Below the pieces are notes generated by a model. It did not search any database, was not told where the DNA came from, and saw only the letters and a program-made list of their open reading frames with translations. From contig OW818657.1 in the NCBI GenBank assembly GCA_942492905.1, positions 2,046,001 to 2,110,000 of the forward strand: a stretch of DNA of 64,000 bases. The letters run 5' to 3'. Source of the stretch: CAIZWU01 sp942492905. Lineage in GTDB: Bacteria > Verrucomicrobiota > Verrucomicrobiia > Verrucomicrobiales > V1-33. The position numbers were made by a program, and so were the translations under genes. This document shows, one piece after another, positions 43,134-52,340 of the stretch. Each line of letters starts with the position of its first letter. Position 1 is the first letter of the stretch.

Positions 43134-44435
43134 ATGAACCGCCGCCCGCCGTCCCCCTTTGCCCATCCGCCCGTCCCGGCGGATTCGAATCCCCGCCTGC
43201 TCGCGTGGCAGATCCTGCGGGCTTGGAAACCTGAGGGCGTTTATGCGGATGAGATGGTGGATCACACCGCCCGCCGCCACTCCCTCAGCCCGCCGAACCG
43301 GGCGTTTCTCAATGCCATGGTCCTCGGGGTACTGCGGAATCTGACCCTGTTGGATGCCTGGATTGATCACCTGCGTGATGGCGGCAAGCTCGACCACGAT
43401 ACCCGCGGGTGGCTCCGGCTTGGCTTGGCGCAATGTCTTCTGCTGGGTCTGCCGGAACATGCCGCCGTTCACGAAACGGTGGATCTGGCAGGCCGTGGTC
43501 GTGGCTTGGTGAATGCGGTCCTGCGCCGCGCCCTGCGCGAACGCCAGGCGCTGGAAGAACTCCGCGCCACCGCCCCGCCCGAAATCCGCTTCTCCCTCCC
43601 GGAATTCCTCCTCGACCGCTGGACCAAACGGTATCATCCCGCCGGCATGGAAAAGCTGGCGGAGTGGTGCAATACCCCGGCTCCCATCATCGTGCGCGCC
43701 AATGAACTCATTCCTGGCAGCACCGCCAAACTGGCGGCGATTCCGGGCAACACCGCCTTGGAGGAACACCCCGGGTTCTTCCTTTGCGCCGACCTGCCGC
43801 GCGAACCGCTCGCGACCGGTCTTTGTTATGCCCAGGACCCCGCCACGGCGGCCGCGCCGATCCTGCTGGCCCCGGAGCCGGGCATGGACGTCCTCGATGC
43901 CTGCGCGGCTCCGGGCGGGAAAGCGGCACTGCTCGCCCAGATGATGGCCAACCAAGGCCACCTCGTTGCCACCGATGCCGCGCCCAAACGTCTTGAACGC
44001 CTCCGCGCCAATCTCACCCGGCTTCATGTGAAAAACGCCGAAACTTTTGTGCATGATTGGGAAACCACCCCGCCGCCGGCCTCGTGGCGGCAGCGTTTCC
44101 CGGAAGGATTCCACCGTATCCTCCTCGATACCCCGTGTTCCAACACCGGCGTGATCCGCCGACGGGTGGATGTCCGCTGGCGTCTCCAGCCGGCCTTCCT
44201 TGCCGAAATCACGCCCCGCCAGGAAAATCTCCTGACACATCTGCTCCCCCTGCTGCGTCCCGGCGGCCGCCTTGCCTACTCCACCTGCAGTATCGAACCG
44301 GAGGAGAACGAACAGATCATCAAAGCGGTCCTGACGAAGCTCCCCGGTTACCGCCAGCTCCAGACCCGTTCCCTCGTGCCGCACTTGTCAGGCACTGATG
44401 GCGCCTGGGTTTCGCTGATTGAGCGCGTGGCCTGA
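43134..44435 (+). CDS. rsmB: 16S rRNA (cytosine-967-C5)-methyltransferase RsmB
   Basis: The 433-residue protein has a NusB-like N-terminal domain (RLLAWQILRAWKPEGVYADEM to LVNAVLRRALRER, residues ~20-135) fused to a SAM-dependent methyltransferase. SAM motif I is DACAAPGGK (255-263). The two catalytic cysteines are C335 in DTPCSNTGVIRRR and C385 in YSTCSIEPEEN, the pattern of RNA m5C enzymes. PCSNTG replaces the more common PCSGTG. It converges on the glycosyltransferase gene. Confidence 0.94.
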   Translation: MNRRPPSPFAHPPVPADSNPRLLAWQILRAWKPEGVYADEMVDHTARRHSLSPPNRAFLNAMVLGVLRNLTLLDAWIDHLRDGGKLDHDTRGWLRLGLAQCLLLGLPEHAAVHETVDLAGRGRGLVNAVLRRALRERQALEELRATAPPEIRFSLPEFLLDRWTKRYHPAGMEKLAEWCNTPAPIIVRANELIPGSTAKLAAIPGNTALEEHPGFFLCADLPREPLATGLCYAQDPATAAAPILLAPEPGMDVLDACAAPGGKAALLAQMMANQGHLVATDAAPKRLERLRANLTRLHVKNAETFVHDWETTPPPASWRQRFPEGFHRILLDTPCSNTGVIRRRVDVRWRLQPAFLAEITPRQENLLTHLLPLLRPGGRLAYSTCSIEPEENEQIIKAVLTKLPGYRQLQTRSLVPHLSGTDGAWVSLIERVA

Positions 44436-44466
44436 GGCCGGGAGTCCCTTCCCCGGGTGTGGCCTC
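44434..44466. terminator. Hairpin between convergent rsmB and glycosyltransferase genes
   Basis: GAGGCC (44434-44439) pairs with GGCCTC (44461-44466) around a GC-rich interior that can also fold. It sits exactly between two convergent stops, so it could terminate both transcripts. No T-run flanks it. Confidence 0.3.
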
Positions 44467-44469
44467 TGA

Positions 44470-45204
44470 TCAGGCGGGGCGTTTGATCTGGCCGGTCAGG
44501 CGTTTTTTAAGGAATCCCCAGCTGAGGCGGAAGCACTGCAGGCCGTATTTGACACTTTTGCTGAAGGGGATGGAGGAGCTGTCCTCCTCGTAAATGGTGG
44601 GGCAGGTGACTTCGCAGGTCTGAAGGCCTTTTTCGAGGCAGGCGACGAGGGCTTCATTGTCGAAAATGAAATTGTTGGCGAGGTCATGGAACGGGATGGT
44701 CTCAAGGGCACGGCGGGTGTAGGCGCGATAACCGGTATGGAATTCCGTGTGGCGGATACCCATGCAGGCACCCATGATGGCGGTGATGATGCGGTTAGGA
44801 AGGTATTTCCAGATCGGCATGCCGGTGCCGAGGGTACCACTGCCGCTGGTGCGGCTGCCCAGACAGAGGTCATAGGGGGTGCCAATCAGCATCGCGGCCA
44901 TGGCCGGGACCATGGCGGGTGAATATTGGCAGTCGGGATGGAGGAGCACAATGACGTCGGCCCCGGAATCGAGGCCGAGTTGGAGGCAGCGTTTGACGTT
45001 GCCGCCGTAATTGAGGTTTTTTTCGTTCTGGTAGGCCACCATGCCGAGGGACTGCGCTTTTTCGAAACCATCGTCCTTGGAACAGTCATCGACGAAAATC
45101 ACGGTATCGACCACATCGTGCGGGATGGTGTCCCACATGCGTTGAACGGTCTTTCCCGCATAATAAGCGGGCATGGTTACGGCGATTTTCTTTCCTCTGA
45201 GCAT
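44470..45204 (-). CDS. Family 2 glycosyltransferase
   Basis: The 244-residue GT2 enzyme resembles dolichyl-phosphate mannosyltransferase-type proteins. Blocks: VTMPAYYAGKTV, VDDCSKDDGF for nucleotide binding, NLNYGGNVKRCLQLGL, and LLHPDCQYSPAMVPAM (acidic D in the DxD position of HPDCQY). An LGSRTSGSGTLGTGMPIWKYLPNR segment follows. There are no predicted membrane anchors beyond weak C-terminal hydrophobicity. It may use an activated sugar to modify a lipid or glycan. It sits next to the SAF-domain dehydrogenase and GT-C genes. Confidence 0.88.
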   Translation of the reverse strand: MLRGKKIAVTMPAYYAGKTVQRMWDTIPHDVVDTVIFVDDCSKDDGFEKAQSLGMVAYQNEKNLNYGGNVKRCLQLGLDSGADVIVLLHPDCQYSPAMVPAMAAMLIGTPYDLCLGSRTSGSGTLGTGMPIWKYLPNRIITAIMGACMGIRHTEFHTGYRAYTRRALETIPFHDLANNFIFDNEALVACLEKGLQTCEVTCPTIYEEDSSSIPFSKSVKYGLQCFRLSWGFLKKRLTGQIKRPA

Positions 45205-45234
45205 GGGTGCGGGTAACGTCCCGCGCCCTGGCCG

Positions 45235-46437
45235 TCAAGCGCCGAGGAGGGCCGTGGACAGCAGGGGGAACACCGAGGCCGCCGCGGTGCGGATGCGGCA
45301 TTCGATGGCCTGCCAGGCGGTCAGGGCCAGCGATTCGGGCAAATCCATGTCATCCATGCCCAGCAGGTCGCCGGCTTTGACGTGGCGGCGGACTACGGCA
45401 TTCTGCACCAAGCCCACGGGAAGGTGCCCGAGATGATCGGCGCAGCGCACCGTTTCCCCCCGGATGGAAAAACTACCGAGTCCGCGGGGAATCCGGTCGC
45501 CGGGTTTGAGGTCGTGTTTGGCAATGGCGGCGACACCGACTTTCGGCAGGGGGCCGTTGTTGAGCAGGGGGCGTTTCTCAAAGGCGATGCGCCGGATCGT
45601 TTTGGCGATCTCCAGATAACAGAGATGATGGGGCCGCTGGATGATGTAGAGGGGCCCCGGGCCCATTTTGAAGTATTGGAGCGAGTTTTGGTGAATTTCG
45701 TCGTGGGTAGCGGCAATAAAAATTCCACCGGGGCACTCGGGAGTGATGGCGTAGTCGGCGATCGGCCCGCCTACAGCGGAGGCATGTTCTGAAAGGATGT
45801 CCGCCGCTTCACGCAGGGTTTCGGTGCGGGGACCGCACAAGCCATCGTTGGCAATATTGGCGTTGAGGCCGTTGGCGACGAGGGCCTGTTCGATGTGGAC
45901 CTTGGTGCCGTCGGTGAAAGCCGTGACCTGGTCGAGGGAAATGCCCTGTTTGGCGGCCCAGAATTCCATTTCCTCCTGAGTGGGGTGGAGATTCAGATAA
46001 CGCTTGGTGTTCCCATAAATGACGGGACGGAACCCCATGGACTCCACTTCCTCGGCGAGCGCGGCGAGGCTGCCGGATTGGTCACCCTCGGCCTCGGTCA
46101 ACATGCCCCGGCCGGTAAACCAGGAGCCGGTGGTCACATGAAATTCAGAATTCATGGTGACGACCGGAAGACCGGCGTGCATGGCCGCATCGATCACCTC
46201 CGTCGCGTGCAGCACGTCGCCACTGCACTCCACCACGAGGTCGCAACGTTCTGCCAGTTCCTCGGCGGTACGGACGAGGAGCTCGTGCGGGATGCCTTCC
46301 ACCGAAATCGGCGGTCGCCGGGTGAGGATGGCACTGACCCGGTAGTCACTGCGGGCGCGGGTCGCGGCGATGAAGCCACGGGCGATGAAACCAGTACCGG
46401 AAACGCCGACGCGGAAGGGGAAGGGGAGATCAGTCAT
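45235..46437 (-). CDS. NAD(P)-binding dehydrogenase with C-terminal SAF domain
   Basis: The 400-residue product has an N-terminal Rossmann fold (FRVGVSGTGFIARGFIAATR) and a homoserine-dehydrogenase-like middle (VVECSGDVLHATEVID, TMNSEFHVTTGSWFTGRGM). From about 320 a SAF domain follows (VGVAAIAKHDLKPGDRIPRGLGSFSIRG), the module used in NeuB-type synthases and altronate dehydratases. Such fusions occur in gene sets for sugar or lipid envelope chemistry. It lies between a GT2 and a GT-C gene on the minus strand. The reaction is not established. Confidence 0.82.
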   Translation of the reverse strand: MTDLPFPFRVGVSGTGFIARGFIAATRARSDYRVSAILTRRPPISVEGIPHELLVRTAEELAERCDLVVECSGDVLHATEVIDAAMHAGLPVVTMNSEFHVTTGSWFTGRGMLTEAEGDQSGSLAALAEEVESMGFRPVIYGNTKRYLNLHPTQEEMEFWAAKQGISLDQVTAFTDGTKVHIEQALVANGLNANIANDGLCGPRTETLREAADILSEHASAVGGPIADYAITPECPGGIFIAATHDEIHQNSLQYFKMGPGPLYIIQRPHHLCYLEIAKTIRRIAFEKRPLLNNGPLPKVGVAAIAKHDLKPGDRIPRGLGSFSIRGETVRCADHLGHLPVGLVQNAVVRRHVKAGDLLGMDDMDLPESLALTAWQAIECRIRTAAASVFPLLSTALLGA

Positions 46438-46468
46438 GCATCAACAATCAGGCCGGGGTTGGCTTCCG

Positions 46469-46482
46469 TTTGGTAAACCAAA
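46469..46482. promoter_or_regulatory. Palindrome upstream of the SAF-dehydrogenase gene
   Basis: TTTGGT and ACCAAA flank AA, and flanking TCCG/CCGGA extend the symmetry with one bulge. The site is 32 bases upstream of the start at 46437, a plausible operator position. Confidence 0.35.
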
Positions 46483-46546
46483 CCGGAGCAAGGGCAAACT
46501 AAAAATGCCCCGGGCTTCAAGCCGGTTGCAGATTGGGTGCCAGAAA

Positions 46547-48439
46547 TCACGGAATGAGTTGATAGACAAAGTGGGTGCTGCTGGAGTCATCAAGTCCGGG
46601 AAGCACGGCCGGCGGGTGGAACACGGCTGGGTTTTCGAGCCGGCTCAGGAGGTCTGGAGCACTGGCGCGGGCCTGGCCGGCGTGGCCGTGGGCGACGAAC
46701 AGCGGCCGCTTTTCCTGCCGGGCCCGCGAGACGAGGGCGTCCAGATCGGCGGCGGTCTTCAGGGTGACCGCCCCGGGGTCGTAAATGGGGGATTCGGACC
46801 AGAGAACCGCATAAAGCGTCTGATGGGGATTGGCCAGGGAAGCCGGATAAGCTGTCCCACGGGCGAGCGCGACGGCTCCGCGCAGGTTCTCGCGGCTTTG
46901 CGTGAGATAGGGGAGGAGGGCGGGAATCCAGCAGAGCGCGAGGGGCAGCAGGAGCAGTCCGCGCCAGCGGGGAGGCTGGTTTTTCAGGCGCGCGGTGAGA
47001 CCCGCGGCGAGCAGGAGCAGGAGGCCGGGCAGCAGGAACAGCGTATACCATTCCAAAAAGACGATCCCTTTGGCGGTGCAGTAGAGAAACGTGAGGAGGG
47101 CGCCTCCGGTGAAGGCTCCGGTCAGGGCGAGGGCCGTCCCGCCCTGACGGCAAAACCGGACGATCCCGGCGGTCCCTCCCGCCATCCAGACGAGGATCGC
47201 GGCTGCGGCCGGGAAGCGCCAAAGAGGATCGGCCAGCCATCCAGCAACGGTTGGTTGGGCCGGGTTGCCGGGATTCAGCGGCAACCCGGGCGTGCCGAAG
47301 GCCAGAAACCCGCCGGTGTCCTGAAACCAGACCAGCGGGAAGGGGTGTGGGGATTTGAAGAAAAGAGGGTCGGCGAGGGATTTTGCCAACTGCACATAGA
47401 GCGGCAAATTGAACTGGAGATAGAGTCCGGCCGCGCACAAGCCGGCGACCAGCAGGGGAACGATCAGGGAAGCCTGCACGGCCTGGACGCGGCGCGCCCG
47501 CCAGGCGGGGTAAAACGCCATGCCCGTGAGAGTGAGATTGAGGGCTACCAGCAAATGGGCCGAACCGAACCATACCGCTACCGTCAGGTATTCCATCAAA
47601 CCAAAAACCAGCCACCAGCGCCATCGCCCGGTGCGCAGGGCCGTGTGCAGGGCCAAAAAGAGGAGCGGCAGGACGAGAAAGAGTATGCCGTAACTGCGGG
47701 CTTCCACGCTGTAGCGGAGATGCCAGGGGTGGAAGGTGGCGAGCAGGGCGGCGGTCAGGCCCAGCCAGGGTCCGCCCAGTCTCAGACCCAGCCAGGCCAT
47801 GGCCCCGATCGCCAGTACGCCGCAGCAGAGCACCGGCAGCCGGAGCGCCGGCTCATTCACCACGCCCTGGGCCGTGCGGGTGAGGCCACGCCATGCGTCG
47901 TAGCTGGTGCGGGCGGCGAGGGAGAAGGGCATGGAATTATTGCCCGCACGGTTTTCGTAGAGGGTGGTCAGCCAGGTGGCGGGGCGGAATTTTTCCGGTT
48001 TCCCCAGATCTGCCAGCGCCAGCCGTCCGGCCAGTTGGGCCCGGAAGACGTGAGCTTCGTCATTGTATAAACTCAGGCCCAGCCGCGGCGCCCGGCAGGC
48101 GGCCCCGGCGATCATCAGGACGGCGATGCTGAGCCAAAACCAGCGTGGCGCCTTGATGGGGGCGGCTGGAAAAGGCGCTGCCCACGGGCGGGCCCAATGG
48201 CGGGCGGTCACCCAGAGAAGGCTGATCACTGCGCTCCCAGCCACCGCGCCCCACCAATAACAGGACTGAACCAGCAGCACCAGTTTCACTTTGTCCCCCG
48301 TCCACCACAAACCCACCCCGTGACGCCATTCCGGCTTGAGGACGAGAAAGCCCAGGAGCCCGGCCAGCACCACCCCGAGTCCAAGGCGCACCCGCTCCGG
48401 TGCCACGAGAGGAGATGCGGGGGAATCGCGGGAAAGCAT
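46547..48439 (-). CDS. Membrane-embedded GT-C (dolichyl-phosphate-mannose transferase-like) glycosyltransferase
   Basis: A 630-residue polytopic protein with about a dozen hydrophobic segments. In the first extracytoplasmic loop the acidic motif NDEAHVFR (D127, E128) matches the DE signature of GT39/ArnT-type enzymes, which move sugars from lipid carriers to proteins or lipids outside the membrane. Typical features include FLVLPLLFLALHTALRTGRW and the C-terminal periplasmic domain ~480-630. The start at 48439 was chosen since the residues before it (PPGTAKPEF) are not conserved-looking. Acceptor and donor unknown. Confidence 0.85.
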   Translation of the reverse strand: MLSRDSPASPLVAPERVRLGLGVVLAGLLGFLVLKPEWRHGVGLWWTGDKVKLVLLVQSCYWWGAVAGSAVISLLWVTARHWARPWAAPFPAAPIKAPRWFWLSIAVLMIAGAACRAPRLGLSLYNDEAHVFRAQLAGRLALADLGKPEKFRPATWLTTLYENRAGNNSMPFSLAARTSYDAWRGLTRTAQGVVNEPALRLPVLCCGVLAIGAMAWLGLRLGGPWLGLTAALLATFHPWHLRYSVEARSYGILFLVLPLLFLALHTALRTGRWRWWLVFGLMEYLTVAVWFGSAHLLVALNLTLTGMAFYPAWRARRVQAVQASLIVPLLVAGLCAAGLYLQFNLPLYVQLAKSLADPLFFKSPHPFPLVWFQDTGGFLAFGTPGLPLNPGNPAQPTVAGWLADPLWRFPAAAAILVWMAGGTAGIVRFCRQGGTALALTGAFTGGALLTFLYCTAKGIVFLEWYTLFLLPGLLLLLAAGLTARLKNQPPRWRGLLLLPLALCWIPALLPYLTQSRENLRGAVALARGTAYPASLANPHQTLYAVLWSESPIYDPGAVTLKTAADLDALVSRARQEKRPLFVAHGHAGQARASAPDLLSRLENPAVFHPPAVLPGLDDSSSTHFVYQLIP

Positions 48440-48576
48440 AAACTCAGGCTTAGCGGTCCCGGGCGGCGGCGCCAAGGGGATTTCACCGTCAGGCCCCTTC
48501 GGGTCTCCCGGGAGTTTGATGGGCCGGCCGGGCTTCCCGGCTTGATCCCGCCGCCATCGTGTGCACCTCATGCACC

Positions 48577-49284
48577 ATGAACTCCGCGTTGCGCCTCGTT
48601 TCCTGCTCCCTGCTCCTGTTCACCGCCCCGGCAGCCCTGATTTCCTGCAAACAGGAGAAAAAGATCGCGGCCAGCAAACCGGACCGGCAGCCCATTACCC
48701 CGGTCACGGTGGAAGTGCGGACGGACGGTCTGGCCTATCTTCCGGGAGCCACCGTGCCGTTTACCGGCGAGGCCATCAGTCCTTTCCCGGATGTGCCCAG
48801 CCTGATCAAATTCAAGGAGCCCTACACCGATGGAAAGAGGGATGGCGACAAGCTGGAGCTTTACAAGGATGGCACCACCAAAACGCTGCGCCGTTATGAA
48901 AAAGGCCTGCCCAAATATGCCGCCAGCTATCACAAGAACGGGCAGATCAAATTTGAGCTCAACCTGAATGCCCAGGACAAAGGGGAAGGCCCTTATAAAC
49001 GGTGGTATGCTTCCGGGGTCGTGGAGGCTACCTCCGGTCTGGATGCGGAGGAACGCTGGCACGGCGACTTCAAGGAGTGGGATCCCGAGGGGAAACTCAA
49101 GACGCATCACATCTTCAAGAATGGCTTGCTCCATCAGATCATCTTCGAGACGGAAGAGTCCCAGAAAGCCCGCAAGGCAGCCGGAGTCGAGCTGCAAAAA
49201 CCGGAGGCCGCCCCTGCGGCCCCTGCGCCAGCCGATCCGGCCCCGGCCCCGGCCCCAGCGGCCGCGGTGCCTCCCGCCAACTGA
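48577..49284 (+). CDS. MORN_2-repeat lipoprotein
   Basis: The 235-residue product has a lipoprotein signal with the lipobox LISC (C24). It then carries about four MORN_2/YwqK-like units (GKRDGDKLELYKDGTTKTLRR, KGLPKYAASYHKNGQIKFE, GEGPYKRWYASG, HGDFKEWDPEGKLKTHH), each a beta-hairpin with the YxxG pattern. The C-terminal ~45 residues are Ala/Pro repeats. Lipid-anchored proteins with these repeats are thought to bind partners or membranes; the target is unknown. The gene converges on the 49291-51501 gene with a six-base gap. Confidence 0.82.
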   Translation: MNSALRLVSCSLLLFTAPAALISCKQEKKIAASKPDRQPITPVTVEVRTDGLAYLPGATVPFTGEAISPFPDVPSLIKFKEPYTDGKRDGDKLELYKDGTTKTLRRYEKGLPKYAASYHKNGQIKFELNLNAQDKGEGPYKRWYASGVVEATSGLDAEERWHGDFKEWDPEGKLKTHHIFKNGLLHQIIFETEESQKARKAAGVELQKPEAAPAAPAPADPAPAPAPAAAVPPAN

Positions 49285-49290
49285 TTTCCC

Positions 49291-51501
49291 TCACTGCCCC
49301 GGCGGAGCCATATCAAGAAAGAGCCGCTGATCCGCAGCGAGGATTTCCTCGGAGCCGTGTTCGCTATCCATTTCCGGATGGTCGGTCATCGCTTCCAGGA
49401 TCAACTCCCGCTCTTCCCCGGGAGCGCCCGGTGGCCCGGTTAGAAGGGTGCGGTCCAGCAGCGTCCAGTGCGCCACGCCAAAGACGGGCCCGGGGTCGGG
49501 TCCGGAAATGAGCGCGGTTTTCTCATACACGGCGGAAGTCCACGACCGGCGATAGGCCCCGATGGAATCCGGGGTCGCCCGCGGGCTGGCTTCCTTCAGT
49601 TTTGCCCGCACCACCGTACGGGCCGGCGGCACCATTTTGGCCAACCGCTCCTTCCACCAGGCCGCGTGTCCAGCCGCCAGGGCGGGATCCAGAGGCCGGG
49701 CATGGAACGAGAGGCATTCCAACCGCCCCGCCCATGCTGCGGAGGCATCGGCCCGCGAACCAAACTGCACTTCCGTCCCGTCCGTATGTGGCAGGGCGTC
49801 ACGGACCTCTTCTTCCAGTGGCACCACGTCCTGCGCCTGACCGTTCATCCAGACCACGGGGGGACCATCCGGAGAGATCGGGTTGCCCAGCACCAGATGG
49901 GTGGTTCTGCCAGCAGACAGGCCTGCGCCCACTACCCAGTCCCGGCGGCCGGTCCTGATGATAAAATCCACGTGGCTCTGCTGCAGCTCCAGGGCGGGAC
50001 CTGCCCGGAAGATCACTTGGGGCTGGGGATTCCCCGGTGCCAGCGGAGTCACGGCCAGTTCCATGGACCACTCCCCGCCGGCCAACGCCTCACGGATCGC
50101 CGCCGCCGAGGCCTCATCCACCACAAAGGCCCCGCCTTCGGTCAGGAGATCAAACTGCGGCCCATACCTGGCATGCCGTTGTGGAGTCACGCTGCACTCC
50201 CGTGAGGTGGCGGAAATCTGGTTATTTGCGGTGGAGCGTTCCCAGATAAAACACAATCCTTCCGGTGCCGCCGTCCAGGCAGCGGCGGCGGCCCGGGGCA
50301 TCGCCGCCAATTCCTGGACGCGTTTGGATCCAATCTTTCCCGATGCCAGATTGACCTGCTCCCCTCCCGCCACCCACACATCCGGGAAACAGTCCGGCTC
50401 CCCGCTGGCATTCCGCAGGCTCACCGATTCCTCCAATCCGGTCAGGCTGGCATTGAAGCGGGCGAGCATCACCGATACCTTGCCGCTTCCCTCCGCCACC
50501 CTGACGGGATGGGGGCCGGTAAAGCTGATGATCCGTGGATCATTGGACCACCGGGGATGATAGGCAGCCTTGCCCTTGAGGGACTCCACCGACTCCATCG
50601 GCACCCGCCAGTTGCCCTCCACGCCCGGCAGGAACAGGCGCAGATTTTCGTGGGTTCCGTCGAAAACCCACACCACCCCGGAGTCATCCGGCGCCAGGGA
50701 GGGCCAGCAGCCATTGCGATACCGGATGAAGCGTCCTGACGTGAAATCAAACGTCCCGGCATTGGGCCACGGGATCAATCCGCTGGCCGCCGTGCCGGCG
50801 CGGTTCAATTGGAGATTGTCCCCGTTGATCAGTCCGTGCTCCCAGATCACCTCTTCCTTTGATCCGGGATCATCCGCCCGGAAACGGAACAGGCGGTATC
50901 CCTCGGGATTCGATCCGATCCCATCCCGCATCGTAGTCAGGGCATAAATCCAGACCTGCCCCTTGTCAGGATCCCGCCATGCGTCCACCGCATAACCGTC
51001 GCGCAACCGGCGGGGCGGTCCGCCCTGCCAGGCCACTGCATGGATGCTGGACTGCCACTTGGCCGCATCCCCCTGGCCGGTCGCTTCCCGTCGGCTGAAG
51101 AAAACCGTCGCCCCATCCGGTGACAGCAGCGGGCGGGAGAAATTTCCGCGGCCGGGCACCAGTTGGCGTTCCCCGTTGGGCTCCCGTGTATCCAGCCCCA
51201 TCAACTGCAAGTCCGTCCCATTGGCGAAGGCATCCTTCCCTTTGCCGAAGTCCCGCGCCCACACCACCCGGGTATGCCCTCCGGTCAGCCGCTCCACCTT
51301 TTGGCGGAGGGAGGCCGAATCTCCGGCCGGCACCGCGGATTCCTGCTTCGGCGGAGGCGCTGTTTTTCGGGGGCTGAGCTTTACCCATGCCACGAGCCCC
51401 AGCCCCAGAAGGACCGACAAGCCCAACACCTTTCCCAGGGTCTTCCCTCTATTTGGGGTCCGCAGGGCGCTATTTCGATCATCAGAATCAGGGGAAGGCA
51501 T
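49291..51501 (-). CDS. Membrane-anchored beta-propeller plus LamG-like protein
   Basis: The 736-residue product has an uncleaved membrane helix at ~24-42 (VLGLSVLLGLGLVAWVKL). A TolB-like propeller spans ~70-430 (FSRPLLSPDGATVFFSRRE, PSLAPDDSGVVWVFDG). A concanavalin/LamG-like domain spans about 450-650 (SMELAVTPLAPGNPQPQVIF, RLECLSFHARPLDPALAAGHA). The C-terminus ends LAADQRLFLDMAPPGQ. No catalytic residues are apparent, so binding or scaffold function is likelier than enzymatic. The domain pairing is typical of secreted verrucomicrobial and planctomycete proteins. Ligand unknown. Confidence 0.78.
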   Translation of the reverse strand: MPSPDSDDRNSALRTPNRGKTLGKVLGLSVLLGLGLVAWVKLSPRKTAPPPKQESAVPAGDSASLRQKVERLTGGHTRVVWARDFGKGKDAFANGTDLQLMGLDTREPNGERQLVPGRGNFSRPLLSPDGATVFFSRREATGQGDAAKWQSSIHAVAWQGGPPRRLRDGYAVDAWRDPDKGQVWIYALTTMRDGIGSNPEGYRLFRFRADDPGSKEEVIWEHGLINGDNLQLNRAGTAASGLIPWPNAGTFDFTSGRFIRYRNGCWPSLAPDDSGVVWVFDGTHENLRLFLPGVEGNWRVPMESVESLKGKAAYHPRWSNDPRIISFTGPHPVRVAEGSGKVSVMLARFNASLTGLEESVSLRNASGEPDCFPDVWVAGGEQVNLASGKIGSKRVQELAAMPRAAAAAWTAAPEGLCFIWERSTANNQISATSRECSVTPQRHARYGPQFDLLTEGGAFVVDEASAAAIREALAGGEWSMELAVTPLAPGNPQPQVIFRAGPALELQQSHVDFIIRTGRRDWVVGAGLSAGRTTHLVLGNPISPDGPPVVWMNGQAQDVVPLEEEVRDALPHTDGTEVQFGSRADASAAWAGRLECLSFHARPLDPALAAGHAAWWKERLAKMVPPARTVVRAKLKEASPRATPDSIGAYRRSWTSAVYEKTALISGPDPGPVFGVAHWTLLDRTLLTGPPGAPGEERELILEAMTDHPEMDSEHGSEEILAADQRLFLDMAPPGQ

Positions 51502-51688
51502 ACAATTTCTAAAATGAAATAACGCTCATTTCCGGATCCCGCCACCTTGAATATTCAGCTTGGTTGCGTGTTGAAACGGGCACAACTGGTCCCGTCGGCC
51601 ATGAGCCACGGATGATTGGCCGGTCCCGCTGCCCTGGCTTCAGGTTGACCGTCCCGGATTTCAAAAAGGCTGTGGACCAAGGCACGTC

Positions 51689-52117
51689 TTACCGCACCGG
51701 GCCTTCCTTGGAGGCGTAGTAGGCTTTGGCTTCCTCGCGGCTGACGGCACCGTCCTTGTTGGTGTCGGCTTCTTTGATGACGCCGCTGTAAGTTCCGGCC
51801 TTGATCGCGTAGGCCTCCGCTTCAGCGAGGGTGACTTTGCCATCCTTGTTGGTGTCCCGGGCGTCGAACAGCTTGCCTTCGGCGGCATCCATTTCCGGAT
51901 TCCATTCGGCCTTGGTGATCACCCCATCGTGATTGGTATCCCGTTCGGTAAAGATGCCGGATACAAAATAATTGTTGATTTCATTGCCGTTCAGCTGGCC
52001 GTCCTTGTTGGTGTCGGCATCCGCAAAGCGGTCAGGCTGGGCGGGCGGGGTGGTCTGGCAGGAGACGAGGGCAAAGACGCTGGAAGCAACAACAAGGAGA
52101 GGGCGGAGGGACAGCAT
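51689..52117 (-). CDS. Four-EF-hand calcium-binding lipoprotein
   Basis: The 142-residue product has the lipobox LVSC (C20) after a short hydrophobic signal. It carries four canonical 12-residue EF loops of the form DTNxDGxxxxxE at residues 35-46, 60-71, 88-99 and 118-129, each with the usual acidic ends. Two pairs therefore form. Likely a calcium-binding outer-layer lipoprotein, possibly a buffer or a structural protein; no enzymatic domain is present. No obvious cotranscribed partner. Confidence 0.88.
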   Translation of the reverse strand: MLSLRPLLVVASSVFALVSCQTTPPAQPDRFADADTNKDGQLNGNEINNYFVSGIFTERDTNHDGVITKAEWNPEMDAAEGKLFDARDTNKDGKVTLAEAEAYAIKAGTYSGVIKEADTNKDGAVSREEAKAYYASKEGPVR

Positions 52118-52340
52118 GGCGGGATGGAATAAAGGTTGGGATCAGCGAAGCCGGGCTCCGCTGGAATGCGGCCAACATGAAACGGAAGATGGCGGCTGTC
52201 GATCAGGAATCAGCGGGTCAACCTCCATCCGGGCAATCCCGCCGGCCTTGGAGGAAGAAGGGGATTTCCTGATGGGATTCGGGTTGTTTCCTGGCAAGCG
52301 GCTCCTTACACTGCAGGAGTTTTCTTTCTCTTACCCCCAT

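Noticed and set aside
43181..43192. tRNA T-loop-like GGATTCGAATCC
   Set aside because: It lies inside the conserved N-terminal part of rsmB, and no acceptor, D or anticodon stems surround it.
41570..44384. Long antisense open frames opposite ugd and rsmB, and similar frames opposite prfA, ftsY and the GT-C gene
   Set aside because: They lie exactly opposite genes with clear catalytic motifs, show no family signatures, and are expected in GC-rich codon use. They are treated as shadows.
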